The notes beneath the pieces are model-generated. The model worked only from the letters and a program-made list of their open reading frames with translations. It did no database searches and was not told the DNA's origin. The translations under genes and the position numbers were made by a program. Below are positions 1 through 8,020 of a DNA stretch of 64,000 bases, in pieces; the first letter of the stretch is position 1, and every line of letters begins with the position of its first letter. The stretch is from Ruminococcus flavefaciens 007c (lineage in GTDB: Bacteria > Bacillota > Clostridia > Oscillospirales > Ruminococcaceae): positions 186,001 to 250,000 of the forward strand of contig NZ_ATAX01000016.1 of the NCBI RefSeq assembly GCF_000571935.1, written 5' to 3'.

Positions 1-43
1 TGTCAGCCCGGTCAACGGACTGCCTTGCGTATATCGCTGTCAT
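1..43 (-). CDS. Serine site-specific recombinase, N-terminal fragment (runs off left edge)
   Basis: The minus strand reads an ATG at 43 followed by TAIYARQSVDRAD, then leaves the window. IYARQS near the N-terminus is the usual start of a resolvase/invertase-type serine recombinase, and the S would be the catalytic nucleophile. An AAGGAG ribosome site lies at 53-58. The ATG at 48 is out of frame and stops at once, so 43 is the start. Only 14 codons are visible, so family placement rests on this short match. A small gene (103-297) precedes it on the same strand, probably in one operon. Large serine recombinases of this type usually sit at the end of integrative elements. Confidence 0.62.
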   Translation of the reverse strand, partial: MTAIYARQSVDRAD

Positions 44-102
44 ATCATCAGCTCCTTATATGCCGCTGCGGTACGGATTATCCCACGCCGCAGACAGCTA
101 TT

Positions 103-297
103 TCATTGATTTTTGCATCTGTCAGTGACTTCGCGGTATTTTGAGAATATCTTGCAAAGCTCCTTTTCAGCCCTTTTCATTGCTTTTTCATCGGTTTTAT
201 CGGGGATAAGTGCTTCAATGCGCATTATCCCCTTTTCCGTCAAAACATCCCTGACCTCTGAGCGCCAGCCGCTGCTTTTTATATCTGCAATAAACAT
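103..297 (-). CDS. Small hypothetical protein upstream of the recombinase
   Basis: This 64-residue protein is charged and soluble, with no signal or membrane segment. It starts MFIADIKSSGW and ends in a basic tail. A good GGAGG site precedes the ATG (minus strand, about 303-308), which supports translation. It lies 59 bp before the serine recombinase on the same strand, so it may be a small accessory gene of the same mobile element. I do not recognise the family. The opposite-strand ORF here has no comparable start context. Confidence 0.55.
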   Translation of the reverse strand: MFIADIKSSGWRSEVRDVLTEKGIMRIEALIPDKTDEKAMKRAEKELCKIFSKYREVTDRCKNQ

Positions 298-390
298 CGC
301 CTCCGCTACATTCTATTGAGATACAGCCTGTCTAATTGCCTGAAAGCAGACATTTTTCACATCGGAATTGATAAATTCACACAAATTTAA

Positions 391-419
391 TTGAAAAGCT
401 TGAAATAATATGCTATAAT
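391..419 (+). promoter_or_regulatory. Sigma-A promoter for the GGDEF gene
   Basis: TTGAAA (391-396), a 17-bp spacer and TATAAT (414-419) lie about 70 bp before the GGDEF start. Confidence 0.75.
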
Positions 420-487
420 TAACACAATACATGAAAACTATCATTTATAAAAGCATATTTACTCTTTTTTCAGAAAGGGTGTGACTG

Positions 488-2017
488 ATGAGAGTAACCT
501 TCTCTATTTTATATCTCATTCTGATTTTTGCTTTATTAGTCTGCACCGTACTGGCACGCCGTTCTGACAAAGCCACAAAAAACGCTGTCGCTTTTCTCGA
601 ATCGGCTCTGATACCTCCCGTACTCGGTAATCTGCTCATAGTCGGGACCAGCATCAGGATCACAGCCCTCATCGGCTGCTACTTCTATTATCTCGGCATG
701 GATCTGGTGATGTATTCACTGGTAAACTTCACAAATGTATACTGCCACGGCAGTGACAGCAAAAAATACACACCTAAGTTCATATATGCCATACTTGCGG
801 CAGATGCGGTACAGATGCTTCTGAACCCCGTTTTCGGCCATGCTTTTGATATTGCGGAAGTAGATGTCGAAGACGCTCCCTACTATAAGCTGATGCCTTT
901 CCTCGGACAGACTATACACCGTATAGTTGATTATGCTGTCTTTTTCAGCGTCGTGCTGATATTCGTCTGGGCTACTGTCAAGGCTCCGAGGATCAACCGT
1001 GAACGGTACGCAGTCATACTCGCCACAATGGTGGCCGTAGGGCTCCTGCAAACGTACAATATTTTCTTCCAGTACGCCATCGACCGTTCAATGCTGGGCT
1101 ACGGCGTATTCGGAGTGGTCATCTTCTTTTTCGCCATACGTTACCGTCCTCTCAGACTGCTGGACCGCATACTGTCCAATATCGTCTCGGGCCTCTCGGA
1201 CGCATTCTATGTATTCGATCCCAACGGAAACTGCATATGGGCAAATGCCCAGGGATGCAGGCTCGCCGGGATCAATGACGACAATTATGACGCCGTCTCC
1301 GCAAAACTGATAAAGATATTCGGAGATACCGGACAGCAGTATGAACATATGACCAAACGCATGGTGGGCAGCAGCGAAAATGCGCGGTTCTATGTGCTGG
1401 AGGAAAACTATGTAAAAAACAATAAAGGTCAGCTGGACGGCTCTTTTCTACGTATACAGGACGTTACAGAGGAGGAGCAGAAGCTTAAGGCACGCGATGA
1501 ACAGATAGGCCAGATAAGTCAGGAGGCTTACAGAGACTCTCTTACGGGTGTGGGCAGCAAGGCGGCTTATACACGTAGAATAAACGAGCTTAACAGCGAG
1601 ATCGCCGAAGGTCCCGCAGAATTCGCCGTTGTCATGGTCGATATGAACAATCTGAAAAGCATCAACGACGACTACGGTCACAAAGCAGGAGACCTGTATA
1701 TCAAAGGCTGCTGTCATCTTATATGCGAAGCCTTCAAACATTCCCCTGTTTTCCGTATCGGCGGCGATGAATTCGTTGTCATCCTCCACGGACAGGACTA
1801 TAAAAACAGAGCCCAGATAACAAACAGCCTTCGTGCTGCATATAAAAGGACTTTTGAACAGAAAGACAAGGATCCGTGGCTGAGGTACTCCGCTGCGGTG
1901 GGAATAGCGGAATACGCTTCCGATGACAATACATACGAGCTGGTTTTCAAACGCGCCGACAAGGCAATGTACGACGAAAAGAAACAATTCAAGCAAGAAC
2001 ACGGAAGCATCCGCTGA
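488..2017 (+). CDS. Membrane-bound PAS-GGDEF diguanylate cyclase
   Basis: This 509-residue protein should make cyclic di-GMP from two GTP. The N-terminal ~225 residues hold about seven hydrophobic helices, resembling the 7TM sensor region of some Firmicute histidine kinases. Residues ~235-330 look like a PAS domain (DAFYVFDPNGNCIWANAQG). The C-terminal ~165 residues are the GGDEF domain, with an intact RIGGDEF. The product-inhibition I-site (RxxD five residues before GGDEF) is absent, with FKHS in its place, so feedback inhibition is unlikely. The ATG at 488 follows AGAAAGGGTG. An EAL gene follows 43 bp downstream in the same direction, so the two probably share a transcript. Confidence 0.9.
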   Translation: MRVTFSILYLILIFALLVCTVLARRSDKATKNAVAFLESALIPPVLGNLLIVGTSIRITALIGCYFYYLGMDLVMYSLVNFTNVYCHGSDSKKYTPKFIYAILAADAVQMLLNPVFGHAFDIAEVDVEDAPYYKLMPFLGQTIHRIVDYAVFFSVVLIFVWATVKAPRINRERYAVILATMVAVGLLQTYNIFFQYAIDRSMLGYGVFGVVIFFFAIRYRPLRLLDRILSNIVSGLSDAFYVFDPNGNCIWANAQGCRLAGINDDNYDAVSAKLIKIFGDTGQQYEHMTKRMVGSSENARFYVLEENYVKNNKGQLDGSFLRIQDVTEEEQKLKARDEQIGQISQEAYRDSLTGVGSKAAYTRRINELNSEIAEGPAEFAVVMVDMNNLKSINDDYGHKAGDLYIKGCCHLICEAFKHSPVFRIGGDEFVVILHGQDYKNRAQITNSLRAAYKRTFEQKDKDPWLRYSAAVGIAEYASDDNTYELVFKRADKAMYDEKKQFKQEHGSIR

Positions 2018-2060
2018 AGAGGAAAAGCTTGCAGATATAAAAACGAAAGGGCGGGATCAT

Positions 2061-3257
2061 ATGAATTACACAGCAGAAGAGATCAGAAACGCACTCTACA
2101 ATAATGAGCTATGCGTTTATTATCAGCCTCTTTATGTTACAATGACAAGTCAGCTGAAAAGTGCGGAAGCGCTTATCCGCTGGAAAAAACCTGACGGCAC
2201 TTTAATACTGCCCGCAGATTTTATACCTGTCGCCGAAGAATCCGATCTCATCATGGAGATAGACTGGTACGTAACAGAGGCAGTATGCAGGACACTGGAA
2301 AAACAGAACATGATGCCGCAGTATCCTATTTCGGTAAACTTCTCGCGCAAGCATATCCGTGAAGAAAACTTTGCCCGGAAGCTCACCGAGCTTGTGGACA
2401 AATACGAGCTTCCTCATCCGCTCATAGAGATAGAGATCACGGAATCGGCAATGGTGGTTGAAGAAAACAGGCTTTTCGACTGGATAACTTCCATAAGGAA
2501 CGCAGGCTTCACGGTAGCTATCGATGATTTCGGCAGCGGTCTGTCTTCATTGCAGTTCGTCAAGGACGTTCCCGCTGATGTTCTGAAAATAGACAAGTCC
2601 CTTCTCAGCCACAACTGTGAGGATGAAAAGGAACGTATTGTTCTTGAGAGCATATTCACATTTGCTCACAGACTGCATATGAAAACCGTCGCCGAGGGCG
2701 TTGAGACCAAGGAGCAGCTGGCTTTCCTGCGCTCCTTGGACTGCAATAAGATACAGGGCTTCATCTTTGCACATCCCATGCCCGAAGATGAATACCTTGC
2801 ACTTTGTCTGGCACATAAGGCTGCCGAAGAGCCGAAAGACATTCTTCAGATACAAAGCCCCGCAAGTGCTACGAATCTGCTGATAGAGGTAGTATTCCGC
2901 CGTTATCCGCTGGTCATCTTCGCAAATCTCACCAGAAATACCTATTATGTAATGGCATTTCAGAACTTCACCTCTACACCCTGTCCTTCAGCCGGTATCT
3001 TCGATGAACTGGTCGTACACGGCACAAATAGTATGCACCCTGATGACAGGGACAAATTCTCCATAACCTTCAACAGGCTCAATCTTTTAAGAGCGTTCAA
3101 GGCAGGTGTCAAGGAGATACGCCTTATCACCCGACAGCTCGGAGACGACGGGAAATACAGGCTAACGGAGACCTTTGAATATTTTGTCAAGAGCAACCAC
3201 TCCGATGACGTTATTGCAATAACACTCTGTCAGCCACTTCCCGAAGATGAACAATAA
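2061..3257 (+). CDS. EAL-domain cyclic-di-GMP phosphodiesterase with C-terminal PAS-like domain
   Basis: This 398-residue cytoplasmic protein should hydrolyse cyclic di-GMP to pGpG. The ATG at 2061 follows AAAGGGCGGG; the frame stays open further upstream, but that stretch overlaps the GGDEF gene. The EAL domain spans residues ~5-255. Key motifs are present: AEALIRW, NFSRKHI, EIEITESAM, AIDDFGSG, LKIDKSLL and AEGVET, so the metal and catalytic sites look intact. Residues ~270-395 (YPLVIFANLTRNTYYVM...) form a PAS-like sensory domain often attached to clostridial GGDEF/EAL proteins. It follows a cyclase gene lacking an I-site, so this enzyme is the likely brake on that output. Confidence 0.9.
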   Translation: MNYTAEEIRNALYNNELCVYYQPLYVTMTSQLKSAEALIRWKKPDGTLILPADFIPVAEESDLIMEIDWYVTEAVCRTLEKQNMMPQYPISVNFSRKHIREENFARKLTELVDKYELPHPLIEIEITESAMVVEENRLFDWITSIRNAGFTVAIDDFGSGLSSLQFVKDVPADVLKIDKSLLSHNCEDEKERIVLESIFTFAHRLHMKTVAEGVETKEQLAFLRSLDCNKIQGFIFAHPMPEDEYLALCLAHKAAEEPKDILQIQSPASATNLLIEVVFRRYPLVIFANLTRNTYYVMAFQNFTSTPCPSAGIFDELVVHGTNSMHPDDRDKFSITFNRLNLLRAFKAGVKEIRLITRQLGDDGKYRLTETFEYFVKSNHSDDVIAITLCQPLPEDEQ

Positions 3258-3286
3258 GACTGCGGGATCGCAGCTGAATCAAAGCA

Positions 3287-3329
3287 AAACAGGCAGATAC
3301 TCCAATGGAGTATCTGCCTGTTTCTTTTT
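3287..3329. terminator. Terminator after the EAL gene, possibly bidirectional
   Basis: A perfect 17-bp stem (3287-3303 with 3307-3323) and a 3-base loop are followed by TTTCTTTTTG. The reverse strand also has a short T-rich run, so it may end the convergent ugd transcript too. Confidence 0.85.
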
Positions 3330-3443
3330 GTTAATCATAAAAGCTGTGTACACTTAATAATAATCAGTTTCCATCACATCTGCCGTCTCTCTGCAAAGAA
3401 AACTGCCATGTTTATCGGTATTTTCAGATTGACGGAATCATCC

Positions 3444-4931
3444 TCAGTCTCTTCTGAACAAATCCCTTGTATATACCTTGTCAGCAACATCATCGAGTAT
3501 GGGATCATAGCGGTTAGCAACGATGCAGCCGCTCTTTTTCTTGAACTTCTTCAGGTCATTGACCACCAGTGAGCCAAAGAAGGTGCTGCCGTTCTCAAGA
3601 GTCGGTTCATATATGATAACAGTTGCACCCTTAGCCTTGATCCGCTTCATAACGCCCTGTATTGAGGACTGACGGAAATTATCGCTGTTTGACTTCATAG
3701 TGAGCCGGTATACTCCGATCACGACCTCCTTCTCCTTGTCCTGATCGTATGTGCCCTCGGAATAGCTGTAAGCTCCTGCGATGCTAAGTATCCTGTCAGC
3801 CACAAAGTCCTTGCGGGTACGGTTCGACTCAACTATGGCTGTCATCATATTCTGAGGGACATCATGATAATTTGCCAGCAGCTGCTTTGTATCCTTGGGC
3901 AGGCAGTAGCCGCCGTAACCAAAGGAGGGATTATTGTAGTAATCGCCTACTCTCGGATCAAGGCACACTCCGCGTATGATATTTGCTGTATTAAGCTCCT
4001 TGACCTCTGCGTAGGTGTCAAGCTCATTGAAATAGGATACACGCAGAGCAAGATAGGTGTTGACGAAAAGCTTTGTGGCCTCTGCCTCGGTAGTTGCCAT
4101 GAAAAGCACGGGTATATCGGTCTTTACGGCGCCCTGCTTCAGAAGAGCCGCAAAGGTCTCGGCTGCGCCCTTGTTTTCCTCGTCAGAGCCGACTATTATA
4201 CGTGAGGGATAAAGGTTATCATAAAGTGCCTTTGATTCACGGAGAAACTCTGGACTGAATATGATATTGTCCATTCCCATCTTTTCACGGACCTGGACTG
4301 TATATCCCACGGGTATGGTGGACTTTATAACAACTATGGGCTTATTTTTCTTTTTCACCGTAACTTTTTTTATAAGCGCAAGTACAGACTCAACCGCAGA
4401 GCAGTCAAAGAAATTCGTTTTCGGATCGTAGTTTGTAGGTGCTGCCACGATAATGAAATCAGCGTCCCTGTAAGCTGACTCGCCGTCGGTTGTAGCTCTG
4501 AGTGAGAGCCTGCGCTCCTCATGCTCCGCGAGATACTTCTCTATATAATCGTCCTGAATGGGCGACTGCCATTTATTTATCTTTTCGACCTTCTCCGGGA
4601 TTATATCCACTGCCGTTACATCATTATGCTGCGAGAGGAGAACTGCCAGCGAAAGACCCACGTAACCTGTACCGGCAACTGCTATCCTTTTTCTGTCCGT
4701 ACTCTCCTTTTCAGCTTCATCATCAGCAAACAGCTCCCTGTAATCAAAGCCAAGAACCTCGGAAAGAGCCAGCAGCTGATCTACCGACGGGCTGTAATCC
4801 TTTGCTTCAAGTCTTGTGAACATAGTACGGCTTATTCCTGTCTTTTCAGCAAGTGCAGCCTGTGACATACCGATGGCCTTCCTTCTGCTGCTGACAGTTT
4901 CAGCCAGTTTTTCCAGTGACAAATGCTTCAT
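3444..4931 (-). CDS. ugd: XRE-type HTH domain fused to UDP-glucose 6-dehydrogenase
   Basis: This 495-residue protein has two parts. Residues ~5-62 are a XRE/Cro-type helix-turn-helix ([21 protein letters not shown]). Residues ~78-495 are a full UDP-glucose dehydrogenase, which oxidises UDP-glucose to UDP-glucuronate with NAD. Visible features are the Rossmann motif GTGYVGLS, the central [11 protein letters not shown], the active-site cysteine in [14 protein letters not shown] and the C-terminal DKVYTRDLF. Ordinary bacterial Ugd has ~390 residues and no HTH. The sequence shows no break or internal ribosome site between the parts. A consensus promoter (4997-5025) drives it, and TGTCA...TGACA dyads lie at 4954-4970 and 5086-5102. 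Self-regulation by the HTH is an inference. Confidence 0.93.
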   Translation of the reverse strand: MKHLSLEKLAETVSSRRKAIGMSQAALAEKTGISRTMFTRLEAKDYSPSVDQLLALSEVLGFDYRELFADDEAEKESTDRKRIAVAGTGYVGLSLAVLLSQHNDVTAVDIIPEKVEKINKWQSPIQDDYIEKYLAEHEERRLSLRATTDGESAYRDADFIIVAAPTNYDPKTNFFDCSAVESVLALIKKVTVKKKNKPIVVIKSTIPVGYTVQVREKMGMDNIIFSPEFLRESKALYDNLYPSRIIVGSDEENKGAAETFAALLKQGAVKTDIPVLFMATTEAEATKLFVNTYLALRVSYFNELDTYAEVKELNTANIIRGVCLDPRVGDYYNNPSFGYGGYCLPKDTKQLLANYHDVPQNMMTAIVESNRTRKDFVADRILSIAGAYSYSEGTYDQDKEKEVVIGVYRLTMKSNSDNFRQSSIQGVMKRIKAKGATVIIYEPTLENGSTFFGSLVVNDLKKFKKKSGCIVANRYDPILDDVADKVYTRDLFRRD

Positions 4932-4953
4932 ATCCTACCCCCTGTAAAATAAT

Positions 4954-4970
4954 TGTCATTATCAGTGACA
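4954..4970. promoter_or_regulatory. Candidate operator 1 in the ugd leader
   Basis: An imperfect 17-bp dyad, TGTCATTATCAGTGACA, lies about 20-36 nt after the predicted ugd start point and just before the ATG. Its ends match operator 2. Confidence 0.5.
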
Positions 4971-4996
4971 TGGTTCGTGTAATATCTGATAAAATC

Positions 4997-5025
4997 ATTA
5001 TAGCAAACTCTCTCATAAATGTCAA
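4997..5025 (-). promoter_or_regulatory. Consensus sigma-A promoter for XRE-ugd
   Basis: On the minus strand TTGACA (5025-5020), exactly 17 bp and TATAAT (5002-4997). It is a perfect consensus, so basal expression should be strong unless repressed. Confidence 0.85.
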
Positions 5026-5085
5026 TAGCTTATGTTACAGATAATTACATAAAAATATATCACTCCGTCGCCAGATCGCACAATA

Positions 5086-5102
5086 TGTCATTGTCAATGA
5101 CA
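5086..5102. promoter_or_regulatory. Candidate operator 2 between ugd and the PgeF-like gene
   Basis: TGTCATTGTCAATGACA is a perfect palindrome with 8-bp arms and one central base. It sits ~60 bp upstream of the ugd -35 and ~75 bp upstream of the divergent promoter. Confidence 0.55.
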
Positions 5103-5176
5103 CAACAGTGCAGCAGCTCCCGCTCCCTGTCCTGAAACTCTTTTGCATCAATGCTTATACTTACTGATTTTTCGCA

Positions 5177-5205
5177 TTGACGGATGCAGAATGACATGAT
5201 ATAAT
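5177..5205 (+). promoter_or_regulatory. Promoter for the PgeF-like gene
   Basis: TTGACG (5177-5182), 17 bp and TATAAT (5200-5205), with an extended TG at 5197-5198. Confidence 0.8.
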
Positions 5206-5268
5206 ATAGGAAGCAAAACACAAAAAATACAGGCTGCAAAAGCAGTATCAACAGCTGAAAGGATAAAA

Positions 5269-6006
5269 ATGAAAGAGCTCACCGTCATCAACGACAATTT
5301 TGCATATGCAGGCTTCACCTCCGGGACTCACGGGATATGGACAAGAAACGAAGCAAACGATCCTCCCACAGAGGATTATTCAGACCTGAGCAGCAGGCTC
5401 GGAGTGCCTTTATCGCGTATTGTACGCCCTTATCAGGCAAATGGCTGCAAAGTTGAAATTGTGGGCAGCGAACACGGCGGTGCAGGAGTTATCGCCGATA
5501 ACGACCTCAAAAAGGTAGACGGCCTGATAACAGCCGAAAAGGGGCTCGTTCTAAGTATTATCGCAGCAGACTGCGTTCCCGTATACCTCACGGACACTGA
5601 AGCAGAGGTCATTGGTATGCTGCACTGCGGCCGGATATCGGCAGCGGGCTCCCTGATAAGCAGCGCCGTACAGCGCATGAAGGAGCTCGGAGCCTCACCT
5701 GACAGGATACGGCTGACGATAGGCCCTCATATATGCCCCAACTGCTATGAGGTCGGCAAGGAAGTCAGAGACGAATATGCAGAAGCCTTTACCGCAGACC
5801 TGCTGAGCAGGATCTTTACCCTCCGCGGTAACGGACTGTTTCTCGATCTTTCTCAGGCCATAAGAGCAAAGGCTGCCGCCGAGGGTATCTCCAGTGAAAA
5901 TATTTCCAATACCCAGGTGTGCACCTGCCATGACAGCTCGTACCACTCGTACAGACGCGGCAGCAGCGGCAGACAGAACCTTGCATTTATCATGATGAAG
6001 CGTTAG
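5269..6006 (+). CDS. PgeF/YfiH-family (laccase-domain, DUF152) protein lacking one metal-site His
   Basis: This 245-residue cytoplasmic protein belongs to the polyphenol oxidase/PgeF family; E. coli PgeF removes mis-incorporated amino acids from peptidoglycan precursors. Motifs seen are DGLIT, AADCVPVYL (metal-site Cys), IGMLHCGR (second His), GPHICPNCYEVG and the C-terminal CTCHDSSYHSYRR...GRQ. The usual QVHG/QVHS motif reads QANG, so the first of the three expected metal ligands is Asn. HAGW is also altered to HCGR. Activity may therefore differ from PgeF. The start follows AAAGGA, under its own promoter, divergent from ugd. Confidence 0.8.
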   Translation: MKELTVINDNFAYAGFTSGTHGIWTRNEANDPPTEDYSDLSSRLGVPLSRIVRPYQANGCKVEIVGSEHGGAGVIADNDLKKVDGLITAEKGLVLSIIAADCVPVYLTDTEAEVIGMLHCGRISAAGSLISSAVQRMKELGASPDRIRLTIGPHICPNCYEVGKEVRDEYAEAFTADLLSRIFTLRGNGLFLDLSQAIRAKAAAEGISSENISNTQVCTCHDSSYHSYRRGSSGRQNLAFIMMKR

Positions 6007-6042
6007 GAAAAAGCCTCTTCTCATCTTTACGGCAGATACAGG

Positions 6043-6071
6043 TTGATTCACAGGCCTTATTGTGATATAAT
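6043..6071 (+). promoter_or_regulatory. Promoter for the MBL-fold gene
   Basis: TTGATT (6043-6048), 17 bp and extended -10 TGATATAAT (6063-6071). Confidence 0.7.
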
Positions 6072-6104
6072 GAAATGAACATATACCGAAAGAGCTGATA
6101 GTTT

Positions 6105-6881
6105 ATGCAAGAAAACAAAATCAAGATCACATGGTACGGGACTGCTTCTGTTCGTATTTCCACAAAGAACTCACAGTTCCTTATCGATCCCTTTTTTCCC
6201 CTTTCGGGAAGCAGCGTCAGCGTAGAAAAAGGCTCTTTTGATAATTGCGGGAATATACTTATAACTCACGGTCATTACGACCATATCGGCAGTATCAGCG
6301 ATATTGTTAGAAAAGATACGACGGTTTACTGTACAAAAGCTCCTTACCACAGCCTTTGCAGGAAAGGTGTGAACAGCAGTAATCTCCGCCTTATCAAGAC
6401 AGGCTCTGTTATTAAGATAGGTGATTTCCGCATCACAGCCTATAAGGGACGTCACATAAGAGGCGGATTACTGTGGATAATGGGAATTGTATTCGGCAGA
6501 TGCCTGCGTGCAAACCGCCGTATTCTGGCGGATATGATAAAGAAATTTGCTTCATGCCGCGAAAAAGGAGAGACTCTCTGCTATCTGGCAGAAGCCTGCG
6601 GGAAAAGGATACTTATACTCGGCAGCCTGTCTCTCGCAAAAGGAGTTTCCTATCCGTCGGAAGTTGATCTGGCAGTTTTCCCCTATCAGGGCTCCCCAAA
6701 GCTGGAAGAGACAGCAAGGAATATTTACCGCAAGCTACGTCCCAAGGCCGTTATGCTGACGCATTTTGACAACACCTTCCCCCCGTTCAGCACCGACATC
6801 GACACATCAGAGATCGAAAGCTTCCTGAAAAAGCACACAAAGGTGTACAAACTTGAACACGGTGAGTCGTTCTATCTCTGA
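6105..6881 (+). CDS. MBL-fold metal-dependent hydrolase
   Basis: This 258-residue cytoplasmic protein has a metallo-beta-lactamase fold. The metal-binding motif ITHGHYDHIG (HxHxDH) lies near residue 50, and a second His (KGRHIRGG) near residue 115. The C-terminal part contains MLTHFDNTFPPFS, another expected metal-site His. It resembles the UlaG/UPF0173-like group of small hydrolases, whose substrates are mostly unknown. No signal peptide is seen. It is a single gene with its own promoter; nothing in the context identifies the substrate. Confidence 0.8.
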   Translation: MQENKIKITWYGTASVRISTKNSQFLIDPFFPLSGSSVSVEKGSFDNCGNILITHGHYDHIGSISDIVRKDTTVYCTKAPYHSLCRKGVNSSNLRLIKTGSVIKIGDFRITAYKGRHIRGGLLWIMGIVFGRCLRANRRILADMIKKFASCREKGETLCYLAEACGKRILILGSLSLAKGVSYPSEVDLAVFPYQGSPKLEETARNIYRKLRPKAVMLTHFDNTFPPFSTDIDTSEIESFLKKHTKVYKLEHGESFYL

Positions 6882-6962
6882 CATTATACTTTTTTCGCAT
6901 AACCCCACCCCCTCTCAATGATTTTTACTTAATAACTCACATTACCACATCGGAGGTCGAGC

Positions 6963-7412
6963 ATGAGAATAATTATTGAATCACCACAGACTAACGACGA
7001 GGATGTCGTTATCATAAGAAGTGCTTCGCCGGATCAGCGTCTTATATCCATGCTGCTCTCTTTCCAGACAGTAAAGACCGATCTTACAGGCTATCTTGAA
7101 GACAGGATAGTACGTCTTGATTACCATGACGTATGCTATTTTGAATCAAACGAAAACAGAGTCTTCGCATATTGCAGTTCGGACGTATACGAAATAAAGT
7201 ACAAGCTGTACGAGCTGGAGGATCTTTTCGGGCCGCTGGATTTTGTACGCTGTTCAAAGTCGCTGATAGTCAACATGGAAAAGATAGATTTTCTGTCCCC
7301 GCTGTTCAGCGGGAAGCTTGAAGCTCACCTGAAAAACGGTGAGAAGATAATAATATCACGTCAATACGTACATAATCTTAAGGTAAAACTCGGCATCCAG
7401 GAGGTAGACTGA
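6963..7412 (+). CDS. LytTR-domain DNA-binding regulator
   Basis: This 149-residue protein has a short N-terminal extension and a C-terminal LytTR DNA-binding domain (residues ~45-145). Visible features are VCYFESNENRVFAYC, LYELEDLFGPLDFVRCSKSLIVNMEKI and ISRQYVHNLKVKL. It has no receiver domain, so it is not a classical response regulator. The ATG at 6963 follows CGGAGG. Its stop codon overlaps the start of the DUF3021 membrane protein by one base. LytTR plus a small membrane partner is the known LytTR regulatory-system layout (HdrRM and BrsRM of streptococci), where the membrane protein restrains the regulator. Likely targets are the 21-bp repeats at 7930-7992. Confidence 0.9.
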   Translation: MRIIIESPQTNDEDVVIIRSASPDQRLISMLLSFQTVKTDLTGYLEDRIVRLDYHDVCYFESNENRVFAYCSSDVYEIKYKLYELEDLFGPLDFVRCSKSLIVNMEKIDFLSPLFSGKLEAHLKNGEKIIISRQYVHNLKVKLGIQEVD

Positions 7413-7858
7413 TGGTAAAGGAATTTTTTATCTCGTTATTACATTACTTTGTTGATATCACAACTGCTGTCCTTATTGCAGCAGCGGTATATCTCACATT
7501 CTCGGGACAGCAGATCGACAGCACCATACTCTGGCAGATCCTTCTGAGCGGCTTCATAACCGCACTGCCGACAGCTATATGCCTGTGCATTGATCCTCAG
7601 AGTCCCAAACATTCACTTATGCTCTGGGGCACACACTTCCTGCTGATATTTCTGATAACCGTCGTACTGCTGAAGATGTTCGGCTGGTGCAGGATAACTC
7701 CCCTATCTGTATTCCTCACATTCATCGCAGTTATCTTCATTTACTTCTTCACCTGCTTTGTTCATTATCTTGTTGACAGAAAGCACACTGCCGTTATGAA
7801 TCAGCAGCTGAAAAAACGCTACGAAAAAAAGAATTCCGCTGCTCAAACAGAAAAATAA
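7412..7858 (+). CDS. DUF3021 membrane protein, partner of the LytTR regulator
   Basis: This 148-residue protein has four predicted membrane helices and a basic, charged cytoplasmic C-terminus (KKRYEKKNS). It matches the DUF3021 family in length and pattern and is translationally coupled to the LytTR gene (overlap TGATG). By analogy with HdrM and BrsM it probably sequesters the regulator until a membrane or envelope signal arrives; this is inference. A modest terminator hairpin follows at 7875-7900. Confidence 0.85.
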   Translation: MVKEFFISLLHYFVDITTAVLIAAAVYLTFSGQQIDSTILWQILLSGFITALPTAICLCIDPQSPKHSLMLWGTHFLLIFLITVVLLKMFGWCRITPLSVFLTFIAVIFIYFFTCFVHYLVDRKHTAVMNQQLKKRYEKKNSAAQTEK

Positions 7859-7874
7859 GTATTTACATAAGCTG

Positions 7875-7900
7875 CAGCCGTATTTGCGGCTGTATTTTTT
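7875..7900 (+). terminator. Terminator after the LytTR/DUF3021 operon
   Basis: A 6-bp stem CAGCCG/CGGCTG with a 6-base loop is followed by TATTTTTT. Confidence 0.6.
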
Positions 7901-7929
7901 CTGTCATTCCATACACGGAAAGCTCATTT

Positions 7930-7992
7930 CGCGTAAGCTGTATTTTTTAGGCGGTAAGCTGCGTTTTTTGACGGGTAAGTTGCATTGACAAC
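7930..7992. promoter_or_regulatory. Three 21-bp direct repeats, candidate LytTR binding sites
   Basis: The core GTAAGCTG occurs at 7933 and 7954, and GTAAGTTG at 7975, spaced exactly 21 bp (two helical turns). Flanks are also alike (CGCGTAAGCTGTATTTTTT, GCGGTAAGCTGCGTTTTTT). The third repeat overlaps the TTGACA at 7985-7990. LytTR proteins are known to bind ~9-bp direct repeats separated by ~12 bp, which gives this period. They lie 70 bp after the LytTR operon, so it is the natural regulator. Confidence 0.75.
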
Positions 7993-8014
7993 AGAGCCTT
8001 CCGTGTGGTATCAT
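7985..8014 (+). promoter_or_regulatory. Promoter downstream of the LytTR repeats
   Basis: TTGACA (7985-7990), 18 bp and TATCAT (8009-8014), with an extended TG at 8006-8007. A start point near 8021 is predicted. Confidence 0.65.
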
Positions 8015-8020
8015 TTATAC

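Noticed and set aside
1448-2002. 184-codon minus ORF within the GGDEF gene
   Set aside because: It is antisense to a well-supported gene and shows no start signal or domain.
1923-2060. N-terminal extension of the EAL protein
   Set aside because: It overlaps the GGDEF coding region in another frame and has no ribosome site. ATG 2061 has a good one.
5060-5251. Small minus ORF in the ugd upstream region
   Set aside because: It overlaps the divergent promoter and operator 2, lacks a ribosome site, and its hydrophobic start mirrors AT-rich promoter DNA.
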